From Heterobilharzia americana (Eukaryota; Platyhelminthes; Trematoda; Strigeidida; Schistosomatidae), in assembly GCA_944470555.2 (NCBI GenBank), contig OX104132.1:6891755-6955754 (forward strand): DNA of 64,000 nt, read 5' to 3'. Made by a program: the position numbers and the translations under genes. The notes beneath the pieces were generated by a model. It had not been told where the DNA came from, made no database searches, and worked only from the letters and a program-made list of their open reading frames with translations. Below are positions 9,198 to 22,572 of the stretch, piece after piece; position 1 is the stretch's first letter, and every line of letters starts with the position of its first letter.

Positions 9198-11162
9198 TAC
9201 TACTACCACTACTACTACCACTAATATTACCACTTCTACTACCACTACTATTACCACTATTACTACCGTTACTATCACCACTAATACTACCAATACTACT
9301 ACGACAATTACTACCACTAATACTGCCATCTCTACTGTCAATACTACTGCAACTACCACTATCACTACTACTACCACTATTACTACCACTAATACTACCA
9401 ATGCTATTACCACCAACACTATTGCTACTACTATTAACACTAATACTACTACTACTACTACTACCACTATAATTACTAATACTACTAGTAATACTACTAC
9501 CAATACTACCACCACTAATACTACCACTACTATTATCAATAAAACTACCACCATTATTACCAGTACTACTACTGCTACCACTACAACTACTACCACGACT
9601 ACGACTAGTAATAACACTACTACTACCACTATTACTACCACTACTATTAACAAAAGTACTACCATTACAAATACCACTACTTCTTCGACTACTAGTCACG
9701 CTACCACTACCACTACCAATACCAATACTACTACCACTACTACTACTACTAATACTACCGCTACTACTAACCTTACCATTACCACTACTAAAACCAATAC
9801 TACTACCATTACCATTACTATTAATACTACCACTAATACTAACACTACTACTACCACTAACACTGCCACTACTATTGCCAATACTACTGCCACTACTACT
9901 GCAGTTACTACTGCCAATAATACTGCCATTCCTATTACCACTACTACTACCACTACTATTAATACTACTACTACTACCACTAGTACTATCACTTGTATAC
10001 AACTACTACTTAATACTACTATTACCAATACTACCACTAGTAATACCACTACCACTACTACTACCATTACAACTACCTCCACTATAACCGCCACTACCTC
10101 TAATACTACCACTACTACTACTACTACCGCTACTACCACCACTACTACTACCACTATTAATATCACTAGTACTAACAATTCTACTAACACTGCTACTGCC
10201 ACTACTACTGCCGCTCGTAATACCGCTACTACTACCACAATTACTCATACTACTACTGCCACTACCACTGCTACTACTGCTGCTACTACTGCTACTACTA
10301 CTGCTACTACTACCGCTACTACTGCTACTACTACTGCTACTACTACTACTGCTACTACTGCTACTACTACTACTACCGCCACCAGTACGTTTACCACTAA
10401 CACTACCATTGCCACTACCACTGCCATTAACAATACCACCACCACTAACACTGCGACTAACGCTACCACTAACACTAACATTAGCACTACCACTACCACT
10501 ACCAGTAACACTTCCAATACCACTACCACTAAAACCACCACTACCACTACAATTACCATTACCAATACCACTAACACTACCACTGCCGGTATCACTACAA
10601 CTAACACTAACACTAACACTGCCAGTAACGCTACCACTGCCACTCCCACTAACATAACCACTACTACCATTACTACTACTAATTCTAGTACTACTACTAC
10701 TGCTGCTACTACTACTACTACTGGTACTACTACTAATACTACTACTAGTAATAATACTACTACTTCTGCTACTACTACACCACTACTACTACTACTACTA
10801 CCACCGCCACCCCTACCACTGCCACTAAACTAACATGAACACTACCACTCCCACTACCACTAGCAATACCGCTGCCACTGCCACTGACACTACCACTACC
10901 AATACTACCATCAATACCTCTACCAGTAGCATTACCACTACCACTACGACTACCACTATCACTACCTCTAACACTACTACTGACACTAACACTAACACTA
11001 CCACTACCACTACTACCAGTAGTAATAGTAGTACTAATAATGCTAATACTACTACTGCTAATAATACTGCTACTACTACTGTCAATACTGCCATTAATAA
11101 TACTAATACGGCTACTACTAATACTACTACTAATATTATTACTGCTACTGCTACTACCAACC
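8206..11162 (+). repeat. Degenerate ANY-triplet array, left segment
   Basis: About 2.96 kb of triplets of the form A-N-Y (mostly ACT, ACC, AAT, ATT, AAC), with some GCT/GCC. The longest near-pure (ACT)n run is about 9138-9191. A sub-block at about 10255-10375 alternates ACT and GCT with a 9- to 12-base period. Triplet phase is kept for over 650 codons (8776 to about 10770). Because A-N-Y contains no stop codon in phase, this produces a 685-codon Thr/Asn frame and antisense Ser/Gly and Val frames. These are composition artefacts. The array is cut at its right end by an RTE insertion and resumes after it. Confidence 0.95.
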
Positions 11163-11346
11163 TCGCCTGGTTAACTAGTTCACTAGTTACTAGCCGGTCC
11201 TTAGCCCGGGTAAAGTGGGAAGGTTGGGCATAGGGCTAGCAACCCTACCCCGTAAAACAAATCCAACCGCTAAAGAAACTTCAAAGCACAAACAAAATAT
11301 AAAAAATGAAAACAAAATTATTCCCCGCTGGAATCGGAGAGGCGAA

Positions 11347-12206
11347 ATGACGCCAGCTGGTGAAAGCATTCGGGAAGCCAATTGGCCGACATGTCTTCTC
11401 TCGATGAAAAAGAAAGTAAACGTGGGGACATGGAATGTCCGCACGATGTCTGAACCCGGTAAGGCAGCCCAGATTGCAAACGAGATGAGAAGGTATCACA
11501 TCGAAGTGCTTGGGATTTGCGAAAGCAGATGGAATGGGGGTGGACTCTCCAAACTGTCAACTGGAGAATCAATAATCTACTCCGGTCACCCAGACGACAA
11601 CCACGAGCACACTGAGGAAGTGGCTATCATGATGTCCTCAAGAGCATCGAAGGCGCTCATGCAGTGGGAACCAATCTCCTCCAGGATCATGACAGCAAGG
11701 TTCAACTCAAAAGGGAGGAAGGTCACAATCATACAATACTACGCTACGCACCTACAAATAACGCAGATGAAGAGAAGAAGGAGGAACTCGACAGACAACT
11801 GCAATCAACACTGGACAAGACGTCAGTTGGCGACATCAAAATTCTAATGGGCGACATGAATGCCAAACTGGGGGGGGATAACACAGGAAGAGGACTAACC
11901 ATGGGTCGAGAGGCGCTAGGTGAAATGAACGAGAATGGAGAATTGTTTGCAGAATTCTGCGCATTCAACGATTTGGTGATTGGAGGCAGTGTGTTCAGGC
12001 ACAAAGATATCCACAAAGCGACATGGATTTCACCAGACACAGGACACACTAAAAATCAAATCGACTTTATCTCAATCTCAAGAAAATGGAGACGCAGTCT
12101 ACTTGACACAAGGTCAAGAAGAGGAGCAGATGTAGGTTCACACCACTCACTATCTAGTGCAAGGAACCTTCCAAACCAAGTTAAAAGCCTTCAAGGAAGC
12201 TGGTGA
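11347..12206 (+). pseudogene. RTE endonuclease domain (APE type), frameshifted
   Basis: The first ATG in frame is at 11347, with an alternative at 11404. The domain begins KVNVGTWNVRTM, with the catalytic Glu in ICESRWNG. A frameshift near 11740 moves the frame to one running 11664-12206, which continues with CxPTNNADEEKK-like sequence, GDMNAKLGG and QIDFIS. The final SDHHL-type motif is damaged: it reads GSHHSL, so the expected Asp is His. In active elements this nuclease nicks the target to prime reverse transcription. With the frameshift and the altered last motif it should be inactive. Confidence 0.85.
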
Positions 12207-12632
12207 CGGACCTCAATTCAAGTACAACACTCGGAACAGAAACTGAAGGATGAAACTACAAAGGAGATCTTCACTTCAGCCATCAAGACAAAATGGGAGA
12301 TATCGAGCAACATCCCTGAAGAAACCTGTGTGGAAGAGCACTGGAAGTCTTTGAAAGCTATGTGGAAAGAAACCTGCACAACAGTATTAGGAAGGAAGAA
12401 GAAAGAAGACAAGGAATGGATCTCGACGGATGCCTGGAAGCTGATAGAGCAGGGAGAGGAGGATGATGAAGCAGAAGATAAACCAGTGCAGTGCAAGGAT
12501 GCTCAACGACAAGAGGAACTGAGCACAATGTATAAAACACCGAACAATGAAGTAAAGAAGAGTGCACGCAAAGACAAAAGACACTTCTACGAAACACTGG
12601 CAAGTGAAGCAGAACAGGCTGCAGGCTGGTAG
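12207..12632 (+). pseudogene. RTE linker between endonuclease and RT
   Basis: A 100-codon frame (12330-12632) carries EEHWKSLKAMWKETC, GRKKKEDKEWIS and a lysine-rich region ending RKDKRHFYETLASEAEQAA. This matches the charged linker in the third copy (50517-50275, minus strand). A frameshift around 12625 separates it from the RT frame. No catalytic motif is expected here. Confidence 0.75.
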
Positions 12633-13785
12633 GAGAGACCTGACAACATTGTATCAAATAACCAGGTTACTATCTGGGAAGAGATCAATACAGATGAAAC
12701 CAATAAAAGATGAAGAAGGAAATTTAATTACGAAAGAAGAGAAACAGAGGAAACAATGGGCCGACCACTTCAAGAAGCTCTTGAATCGACCACCACCTAC
12801 ACTTCGTCCAGAAATACCACCTGCAGCCGCTGAATTACAAGTGAACATAAATCCCCCAACGAAAATGGAAGTCCTGAACGCCATAAAGCTACTGAAATGC
12901 GGGAAAGCAGCAGGACCAGATGGGATCCCGTTAGAAGCACTGAGAACAGATGCAGAGACAACAGCGGACATGCTCACACCACTATTGCAGAAGGTGTGGA
13001 AGGAAGAGAAGGTACCTGACGATTGGAAGAAGGGTTACCCTGTCAAACTTCCGAAGAAGGGAGACCTCAGCGCTTGCAAGAACTGGCGCGGAATCACTCT
13101 CCTGTCCACCCCAAGTAAAATATTAAGCCGCATCATCTTGGAAAGGCTTAAAGACGCACTGGATTCAAAACTGCGACCGGAACAGGCAGGCTTCAGGAAG
13201 TACAAATCATGTGCTGACCAAATTGCAACGCTTCGCATCATCATAGAACAGAGCATAGAATGGCAATCAGCTCTCTACCTCAACTTTATCGACTTTGAGA
13301 AGGCCTTTGACAGCGTCGACCGAGAAGTAATTTGGAAACTGCTTCACTACTACGGAGTACCGCAAACCTTTATCCGCCTCATTCAACAACTATATGAAGA
13401 TGCCACATGCCAAGTAATTCACAATGGACAGCTCAGTGATGATTTTGAAGTGAAGACAGGAGTGAAACAAGGTTGCCTACTATCCCCCATGATATTCCTT
13501 ATTGTGGTGGACTGGATCATGCAGCAGACAGTAGGCAGCGAGAAGAGGGAGATACGCTGGACGACGGAAAAGAACCTAGAAGACTTGGATTTCGCCGATG
13601 ACTTGTGCCTAATGTCACACAAACTTGAAGATCTGCAGGCAGAAACTAACAAGTTGACAGAAGAGGCAGCGAAGACGGGGCTTCAAGTGAATATAGAGAA
13701 GACAGAGGTGATGAAGATACCGCACCACCACCACCAACAACAACAACAAACTCCAGTCACCATCACATTGACGGGAGAAACTTAA
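12562..13785 (+). pseudogene. RTE reverse transcriptase domain
   Basis: A long frame of about 407 codons carries all main RT motifs: GKAAGPDGIP, LPKKGDLSACKNWRGI, motif A at about residue 244 (FIDFEKAFDSVD), motif B GVKQGCLLSPMIF, and motif C FADD at 13591-13602 (about residue 344). It is followed by LEDLQAETNKL and GLQVNIEKTEVMKI. This is the most intact coding block of the element and by motif content could have been active. The upstream and downstream parts are in other frames. The true start is not at the first codon of this frame, because the protein should continue from the linker upstream. Confidence 0.88.
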
Positions 13786-14390
13786 AGGAAGTAACCTCCT
13801 TCACCTAGGAAGCACTGTTTTAACTGCAGGCGGGACAGATGAGGATGTCAAAGTCAGAGTCGGAAAAGTAAGACTGGCGTTGATTAGCCTGAAACCAGTG
13901 TGAACATATTCTGCACTCAGCATGCGGAACAAGATACGGATTTTCAACACCAACGTCAAGTCAGTGCTCTTGTATGGCTCAGAGACTTGGCGCGTCACGA
14001 AAGGCATTTCCAATAAACTACAGACATTCATCAACAACTGCTAACGCTGCCTCGTTACTGAAGATCAGATGGCCAGAAATAATAAGCAACAAGGAGCTCT
14101 GGGAATGAACCAACCAAGAACCTATCACGCAACAAATATGCAGGAAGAAGTGGAGATGGATTGGCCATGCACTGAGAAGGCCGACGGAGGACATCACGCG
14201 CCAGGCCCTCGAGTGGAATCCCCATGGGAAGCGACGAGTTGGACGTCCGAGGGTGACATGGAGAAGGTCGTGCGAGGAGGAAATGAGAAATTGTGAGCTG
14301 TCGTGGAGCCAGGTTCCAAAGATCTCAGAGAACAGGATGAAATGGAGATGTGCTACTGAAGCCCTATGTTCCACTAAGAACCCAAGGGAC
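13786..14390 (+). pseudogene. RTE C-terminal domain, frameshifted
   Basis: Several frames, split by indels, match the C-terminal domain seen in copies 1 and 3: a GGTDEDVK stretch, FNTNVKSVLLYGSETW-type sequence, and MARNNKQQ with the following region. Its function in RTE proteins is not well defined. The multiple indels show that it decays like the rest of the element. Confidence 0.75.
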
Positions 14391-14410
14391 TAGTAATAAT
14401 AAATAATACC

Positions 14411-16732
14411 ACTAAAACCACCACTAATAACACAGCCACTACTACCTCCAATACTAACAACACTACTACTATTATTAATACTACTACTAATACTAACAAC
14501 ACTACTACTATTATTAATACTACTACCACTACAACTACTACTATTGCTTATAATAGTGCTACTGCTGCTACTACTACTACTACTACTGTTAATACTATTA
14601 CTAAAACTACTGGTATTACTAATACCACTACTAATATTATTACTACTACTACTACAACCACTACTACTACCACAGCCAATACCACTACTACTTTCATTAT
14701 TACTACTACTTCTACTACCATTATTACTACGTCTAGCACTACTACTACTACTATTACTAATACCACCACAACTAATTCGACCACTAGTACTACCAATAAC
14801 TCTACCACTACCATTGCTGACATTACCACTAATAATACAAATAATAATACTAATACTACCGCTCATAATACTACTCCTACTGCTACTACTACGACCACTA
14901 CTACTGCTACCAATATTATTACTACCAATACTACTACTACAGCTAGTACTACTGCTACCACTACTAACACTACTACTATTACTACTGCTACTACTGCTAC
15001 CACCACTACTACTGCCACTACCAATATTATTATTACTAATAATAAAACTACTGCTACTACCACCGCAACCACTGCCAATACCATTACCACTTCCACCACC
15101 ACTACCACCGTCACCACCACTAACACTACCACTAACTCTACCAGTACCTCTACCGCTACTACTACTACTGCTAATACTACTAATAATAATAATAATACTG
15201 CAAACAATTATGCTACTACTATTACAACTACTGCCAATAATACGATTGCCACAGACACAACTACTAATAATACTACTAGTATTATTATTATTAATACTAA
15301 TACTACCACTACTGCTACCACAGCCACTAATTATACTAATAGTAATACGGCTAAGATTATTATTAATACTACTTCTACTAACATTTACACTACCTCTACC
15401 ACTACTACTACTACTACCACTACTTTTACCAATACCAATGCTGCTACTCTTACTACTACTACCAATACTACTACCACTACCGCTATTACTACTAGTTTTA
15501 CTGCTGCTAAAGCTACTAACACCGCCACCACTGCCACTACCACTACGCTAACATTGACACTACCACTAACACTAGCACTAACACTGCCACTTACAATACC
15601 ACTACCAATGCCACTATCACTACCACTACCGATACCACTAACACTACCACGGCGAATACCATAACGAGTACCATTACTGACATTACTACGACTACTACTA
15701 ATAATACTGCTACTACTGCCGCTACTAATACTACTACTACCGCTACTACTACAAGTGCTACCATTACTACTAATATTATTACTGCTACTCCTACCACTAC
15801 CACTAATCCTACTACTACTGCTACTCATGATACTACTACTACTACTACTACTTTTACTACTACTGCTACTGCTAATATAACTACTCCTGATACTACTGCT
15901 ACTACCAACGCCACCACTACCACTAGCACTACATCAACATTAACACCACCACTAACACTATCACTGACAACAACACTAAAACCACTACTACAACTGCCAG
16001 TACCACTACCACTGCGAATAGCACCACCACTACCATTACCACTACCGCCACCACTACAAGTAACACTACAACTACCATTACCAGTACCGCTACCACTACC
16101 ACTACTACTAATACTAATACCACTACTACTGCTATTTCGAATACTGCAAATAATACTGATAATACTAATACCACTACTAACATTAATAAAATTACTGCCA
16201 GCACAACTACTGCTAATACTACTACTATTATTATTATTGTTACTACTACTACTACTACCAATAATACCACCACAACCACTAATAATACTAATACCGCCGC
16301 TGCTAATATTTTACTATTACTACTACCACTACTACTATCACTTCCTATACCCCTAATAATACTACCATTATTACTACAATAACTAGTACTACCACCACCA
16401 CTAGCACTACCGCTACCAGTACCACTACGACTACCGTTACCACTACCATCACTGACATTACTACTACTCCTCATAGTACTACTAATACTACGACTGCTAC
16501 CAATACTATAATACTAATACTACTATTAGTACTACTAATACTACTACTACTACCACTAATAAAACCACCACCAGTACTCCTACTTGTAATACCAATATTA
16601 TTACTACTACTACTGCGACTACTACCACTACTTCCATTACTACTACTACCACTACTTCCATTACTACTGCTACCACTACTACTACTACAACTACTACTAC
16701 TGCCACTACTATTACTACCACTACTACTACTG

Positions 16733-16792
<60 letters not shown>

Positions 16793-19700
16793 TACCACTA
16801 TTATTACCACTACCACCATTACTAATAATTCTAATACTGCTATTACTACTAACACCGCCACCACTACCACTACACTAATATTATCACTACCACGACCACT
16901 ACCACTAATAATAATACTACTACTACTAATATTATTGTTACTACTACCACTACCGCTATCACTAATACTGCTACTGCTACTACTGAGATTACCACTACTA
17001 ATATTATGACTAGTATTACCAGTACCACTAACACTTCCACTAACACCAACACTAGGAAAACATTTACCACCACCATTACTGACATTACCACTGATAACTC
17101 TAATAAAACTACTACTACTACTATCACTACTACTAATACTATTACTACTGCTACTACCACTACCATTGTCACTAACACTACAACCGTCACTACCACTACC
17201 ACTACCAATAAAACCACCACTAACACTACCAATACCACTAACACTAACAGTACCACTACCAGTACCTCTTCCAATACCACTACCTCTAAAACTACCACTA
17301 ACACTAGCACTACAACTAACACTACCATTGCTATTACCACTATCACTGCCACTAACACTCACGCTAAAAATACCACTACCGCTACAACTACCACTAAGAC
17401 TATTACCGCTACTACTACCACCACTACTACTATAACGCCAATAATTCTGCTACTACGCATACCTATACTACCAATAATATAACTACTACAACAACTACTA
17501 CTACTAATATTACTACTGCTACTATTACTACTACTAATACCAATCCTATTAATACAGTCACTACTAATACTACTACTATTATTATTACTACTACTATTAA
17601 TAATACTACTACTACCACTACTACTACTGCTAGTAGCAGCGCTACCACTAGCATTACCAGTACTACTACGATAAAATTAACTCTAGAACTACCACTACAA
17701 CCATCACTACCAATACCACCACCACTAACACTAACACAACCACTACCTATTCCAAAACCACTACCTCTCACATTACCACTTCTAATAGCACCACCAGTAA
17801 CACTAACACTGCCATTAACAATACCACTAACACTACTGGTACCACTAACACTAACATTACCAGTATTACCGCTAGTATTGCTACTACTACTACTATCGCT
17901 AATAATTCTGCTACTACTAATAACACTTCTACCATTATTATTATTACTACTACAACTACCACTAATAATATTACCACTATTATTATTACTGCTATTATTA
18001 CTACCACTATTATTACCACAGTCAGTATTAGTACTAATGCTACTACTACTATTATTATTATTATTACTACTACTACTACCAATACTACTACCTCTAGCAT
18101 TACTACTACTAGTACTACTATTATTACTACTACTACTACAACTAATAATACCACTAAATTTATCACTGACAGTACCACTAACATTACCGGGATTATTTCT
18201 ACTACTACTAATAGAACTACTACTACCACTACTACTATTATTATGATTACCGCTACTACTACTACTACTACTAACATTAATATTTCTGCTACTACTATTA
18301 CCACAGTCACTACTACTACTATTATTATTACTACTACTACCTCTAGCATTACTAATACTACTACTACTACTATAATTACTACTACAACTACAACTAGTAA
18401 TACCACTGACATTAACACTAACAGTTATACTACTATCACCATTACCGTTACAGCGAATAATACTAATACTACTAATAGGACTTCAACTACCACCACTATT
18501 ACTACAACTGTTATGATTACTGCTACTACTACTACTAATGCTAGTAGCAATGCTACCACTCCCATTACCAGTACTACTACAATAAAATTAACGCCACCAC
18601 TACCACTATTGCTACCACTAACAGTACCATTAACACTAGCACTACCACTCCCATAACAATTACCACTATCACTAATACCACTACTACTACTACTACTACT
18701 ACTATTGCTAAGGCTAATAATTCTGCTACTACTAATAGCACTACTACCATTAAAATTACTTCTACAAATATTACTGCTAATATTACTACTATTACTATTT
18801 CTACTACCACTACTACTGCTTCTACTACTACTACTACCACAGTCCCTACTACTACTAATACTACTACTGCTATTATTATTACCACTACTACTACTACCAA
18901 TACTACTACATCTAGCATTACTACTACTACTATTACTACTAATACTGTAACTAGTATTACCACTACCATTATCACTAACAATACCACGACCATCACCACA
19001 ACCATTTTTGCGATTAGAACTACTACTACTATTTGAATTACTACTACCATTACTACTAATACTACTAGCAATACTACTGCTATTTACACTAATATTACAA
19101 ATAATAATAATAATATTACTACTACTACTACTATATCCAATACTGCAACCACTATCACTACCCCAAATACTGCTACTACTACTATTAATATTAGTAAAAT
19201 TACTACCAACACTACAATTGCTACTAGTTCTACTACCACTACTACTGCTATTAATACTACTACCACTACTAATGCTAGTATCACCGATACCACAACCATT
19301 ACCAGTAACACTACAATAAAACAAACGCTACCACAACCACCGCCACTACCACCATCAATACCACTTCCAATACCACTACCGCTAACACTACCACTACCAC
19401 TGCAATTACCACTGCCAGTACCACTGTCACTGCCACTCTCACTAACACTAGAAGTATCCCAACCACTACCACTATGACCGCTTCCATTACTACTACTACT
19501 ACTACTAAGGCTAATAATTCTGCTAATACTAATACCACTACTACCAATAATCTTACTACTACAACTAATACTAATATTAATATTACTACTATTACTACTA
19601 CTAATACTACCACTATCTTTGCCACAGTCACCACTACTTATAATACTACTATTATTACTATTATTATAACTACTATTAACCACCTCTAGTACCACTACTA

Positions 19701-21742
19701 CTACTATTATTACTACTATTACTGCTTATATTATGATTAGTACTACCATTACCATTATCACTAAAAGTACCACTAACATTACCACTACCATTACTGCGAT
19801 TACTACTACTGCTACAAATAGAAATAGTACTGCGCTACTACTAATACTACTACTTCTATTAAATATAATAATAATAATACTCGTACTACATCCAATACTA
19901 CTACCACTGTGACTACTCCAAATACTGCTACTACTACTAATATTATTACTAACATTACTACTAACACTGCTACTTCCAATACCACAAATACTAGTACTAC
20001 TACTACCACTACTACTATTACTACTACTACTGCTAGTAACGCCGCTATCACTTACATTACCAGTACCACTAAAATAAAACTAACACGAACACTACCACTA
20101 ACAAAACTTCTACCAATGGCAGTGCCACTATCACTACCAATAACCCCACCACTATCACTGTCGCTGCCACTACCACAAACACTACCAGTATCACTACCAC
20201 TGTTACCGCTACTACTACTATTACTTATACTAAGGCTAATAATTCTGCTACTACTAATACCACTTCTACCATTAATATTACTACTACAACGACTGCCATC
20301 AGTAATATTATTACTATTACTACTACTTCTATTATTATTAATACTACTACTACCTCTAGCACTACTACTACTACTAATACTAATATTTGTACTAGTATTA
20401 TAACTAGAACTACCACTACCATTATCACTAAAATTACCACTAGCATTCCCCCTACCATTACCGCGATTACTACTTCTACTACTAATAGAACTACTTCTAC
20501 CGATACTACTAATACTACTACTAATAGTACTATTGCTACTAACACTAATATTACGAATAATAATAATATTACTACTACTACTACTATTACATCCAATAAG
20601 ACTACCGCTATCACTACTCCAAATACTGCTACTACTTCTATTGTTATTACTGATTTACTACTAACATTATTATCACCGATACCACAACTACTACTGCTTG
20701 TAATACCACTACTTCTGCTACTACTACTACTATTATTATTGCTAGTAACACCGCTATCACTACCTTTACCAGTGCCACTAGAATAAAAATAACACTACCA
20801 TACCACCCCACCACTACTACCACCACCATTACCACTATCATTACCACTAAGACCACGACTACCACTTCCAATACGACTACCGCCAACACTACCACTGCCA
20901 CTAGCACTACCGCTAACAAAACTACTACCACTAACACGGCCACCACCATCACCAATACCAATGACACCACCACTACCACTTCAAGTACCACTACCGCTAA
21001 CACTACCCTAGCACCACCACTAACACTACCACTGCCATTAACACTACCAATACCACTACCACTTTCAGTGCCACTATCGCTAACAATACCACTATCACTA
21101 AAAGCGCCCCTACAACTACCACCACCACTACTAATACTACTACTACTAAGGCTAATAATTCCGCTAATACTAATACCACTTCTACCACTAATATTGCTAC
21201 TACAACTACTACTACTATTACTACTATAAATATTACTACTACTCCTAATACCACCAATATTACCACAGTCACTACTAGAAATGATACTACTACTATTATT
21301 ATTACTACTACCACTGCTCCTACTTTAACTAGAACTAACACTAACCTTATCATTAACAGTACCACTAACATTACCACTACAATTACTGCCATTAATACTT
21401 CTACTACTAATAAAACTACTACCACCCCTACTACTTATACTACCACTAATACTACTACTGCTAGCAACACTACTATTACAAATAATGGGAATAATAATAT
21501 TACTACTAATACTACATCCAATATTAATACCACTGTCACTACTCCAAATATTGCTACTACTAATATTATCATCATTAACATTAACACTAACACTATTACT
21601 ACCAATACCAAAACTACTACTACTACTACCAAGACTACTGCTACTACTACTAATAATACTACTATTACTACTACTACTAATGCTAGTAACACCGCTGCCA
21701 CTACCATTACCAGTACCGCTACAATAAAATTAACACTACCAC
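14411..21742 (+). repeat. Degenerate ANY-triplet array, middle segment
   Basis: About 7.3 kb of A-N-Y triplets. The stretch 14.4-17.6 kb looks unordered, with a near-pure (ACT)n run of about 60 bp at 16733-16792. From about 17.67 kb a longer-range order appears, with two recurring markers. GCTAATAATTCTGCT-like blocks occur at 17898, 18713, 19510, 20235 and 21151. CTACAATAAAATTAAC-like blocks occur near 17664, 18574, 19311, 20066, 20786 and 21716. Unit length is therefore about 720-930 bp. The segment ends at the BEL insertion. No genes are annotated: long Leu/Pro, Val and Ser/Gly frames come from composition. Confidence 0.93.
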
Positions 21743-21944
21743 TGTAGCGGCCAGAATCCAATAATCTTGGCCTGAACGCGGGAAATAGCTAGGCGGTGCC
21801 AACTGACGTGAATCTGACTAGTTCCTGCGTTCTACTGTATAGCTTCCTAACTTCCGCGAGTGACGCACAGTCAAAGGTTGGATCGAAATATCAAAACACG
21901 GTTTGTAGTAATTCAATAGTAGATTCGTAACAAAATCTGTGGTA

Positions 21945-21988
<44 letters not shown>

Positions 21989-22043
21989 AACAGTGCCGTT
22001 GGGTAACTATACAGTCCAAAACGTTCTCGGGTACAAATACGTA

Positions 22044-22089
<46 letters not shown>

Positions 22090-22490
22090 GGTCAATAGGA
22101 ATATTCCCGGCAAAAGGGATCAAAACTCTGCCTACAGGAATCAAATCAACAAACAAACGTTCCCAGTAGACAGTCAAAAGACAAACAGTCAAATCACTGC
22201 ACAACCGTAAGTTGAACCAAAACAAAATGTCGTGCGCAGTAAAACAACATCACCTTATCAACAGTCCAGCGTCACATAATAGGAAAGTGAAACACTCATA
22301 ATAAGTCTCAAACATACAAAGGCAAATACCGAGTGTAAAGTCAAATAAGACAGTTAAACAAGCAAATAACATTACACCGGCGAGGGTCAAAGGTACACCA
22401 TCCACAACGAGGGTAAAAATGTTAAAATAAATGTCAATACAATCAAATAAGGGTGATCGGGAGGGATTTTCAGATCATTTTTCCTTTACA
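21743..22490 (-). repeat. BEL/Pao 3' LTR (relative to coding strand)
   Basis: 748 bp, nearly identical to 27229-27977. On the coding strand it starts TGTAAAGG and ends CCGCTACA, giving a TGTA...TACA terminal inverted pair. It has two A runs of 41 nt (21947-21987 and 22046-22086), which are T runs on the coding strand. It differs from the other LTR by only two substitutions (near 22131 and 22431) and one A in the second homopolymer. Confidence 0.95.
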
Positions 22491-22512
22491 CCGGCCACCA
22501 AAATCCCTCCAG
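22491..22512 (-). promoter_or_regulatory. Probable polypurine tract of the BEL/Pao element
   Basis: On the coding strand, GGAGGGATTTTGGTGGCCGG lies directly before the TGTAAAGG start of the 3' LTR. This is where plus-strand DNA synthesis is primed in LTR elements. It is assigned by position and G/A richness and is interrupted by T and C residues. Confidence 0.5.
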
Positions 22513-22572
22513 ACACGCAAAACACCTCTGTGTATTCAGCCGTGGCTCTATCTACCTAGCTGTCTGCATACT

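Larger units (their letters stand above)
11163..14410 (+). mobile_element. RTE-clade non-LTR retrotransposon, near full length, degenerate (copy 2)
   Basis: This is an SR2-like RTE element of about 3.25 kb: a 5' UTR (11163-11346), an apurinic-type endonuclease, a linker, reverse transcriptase, a C-terminal domain, and a short 3' UTR ending CCCAAGGGACTAGTAATAATAAATAAT. The 5' end agrees with the other two copies in the window (at 1743 and, on the minus strand, 51718). It sits inside the trinucleotide array, with array sequence directly on both sides, so it inserted into a pre-existing array. Its 3' AAT/TAA-rich tail merges into the triplet repeat. At least four frameshifts break the coding region. 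No target duplication could be defined in the repetitive flank. Confidence 0.9.

Noticed and set aside
8173..10002. 609-codon antisense frame (Ser/Gly then poly-Val)
   Set aside because: Same composition artefact on the opposite strand.
8776..10833. 685-codon Thr/Asn-rich open frame, mucin-like in composition
   Set aside because: It is produced by A-N-Y triplets, which cannot form stops in phase. Equally long frames exist antisense. There is no signal peptide, Cys or structured domain, and it sits wholly in the repeat array.
14544..15551. 335-codon Leu/Pro-rich frame
   Set aside because: Out-of-phase reading of the same triplet repeat, with no independent coding evidence.
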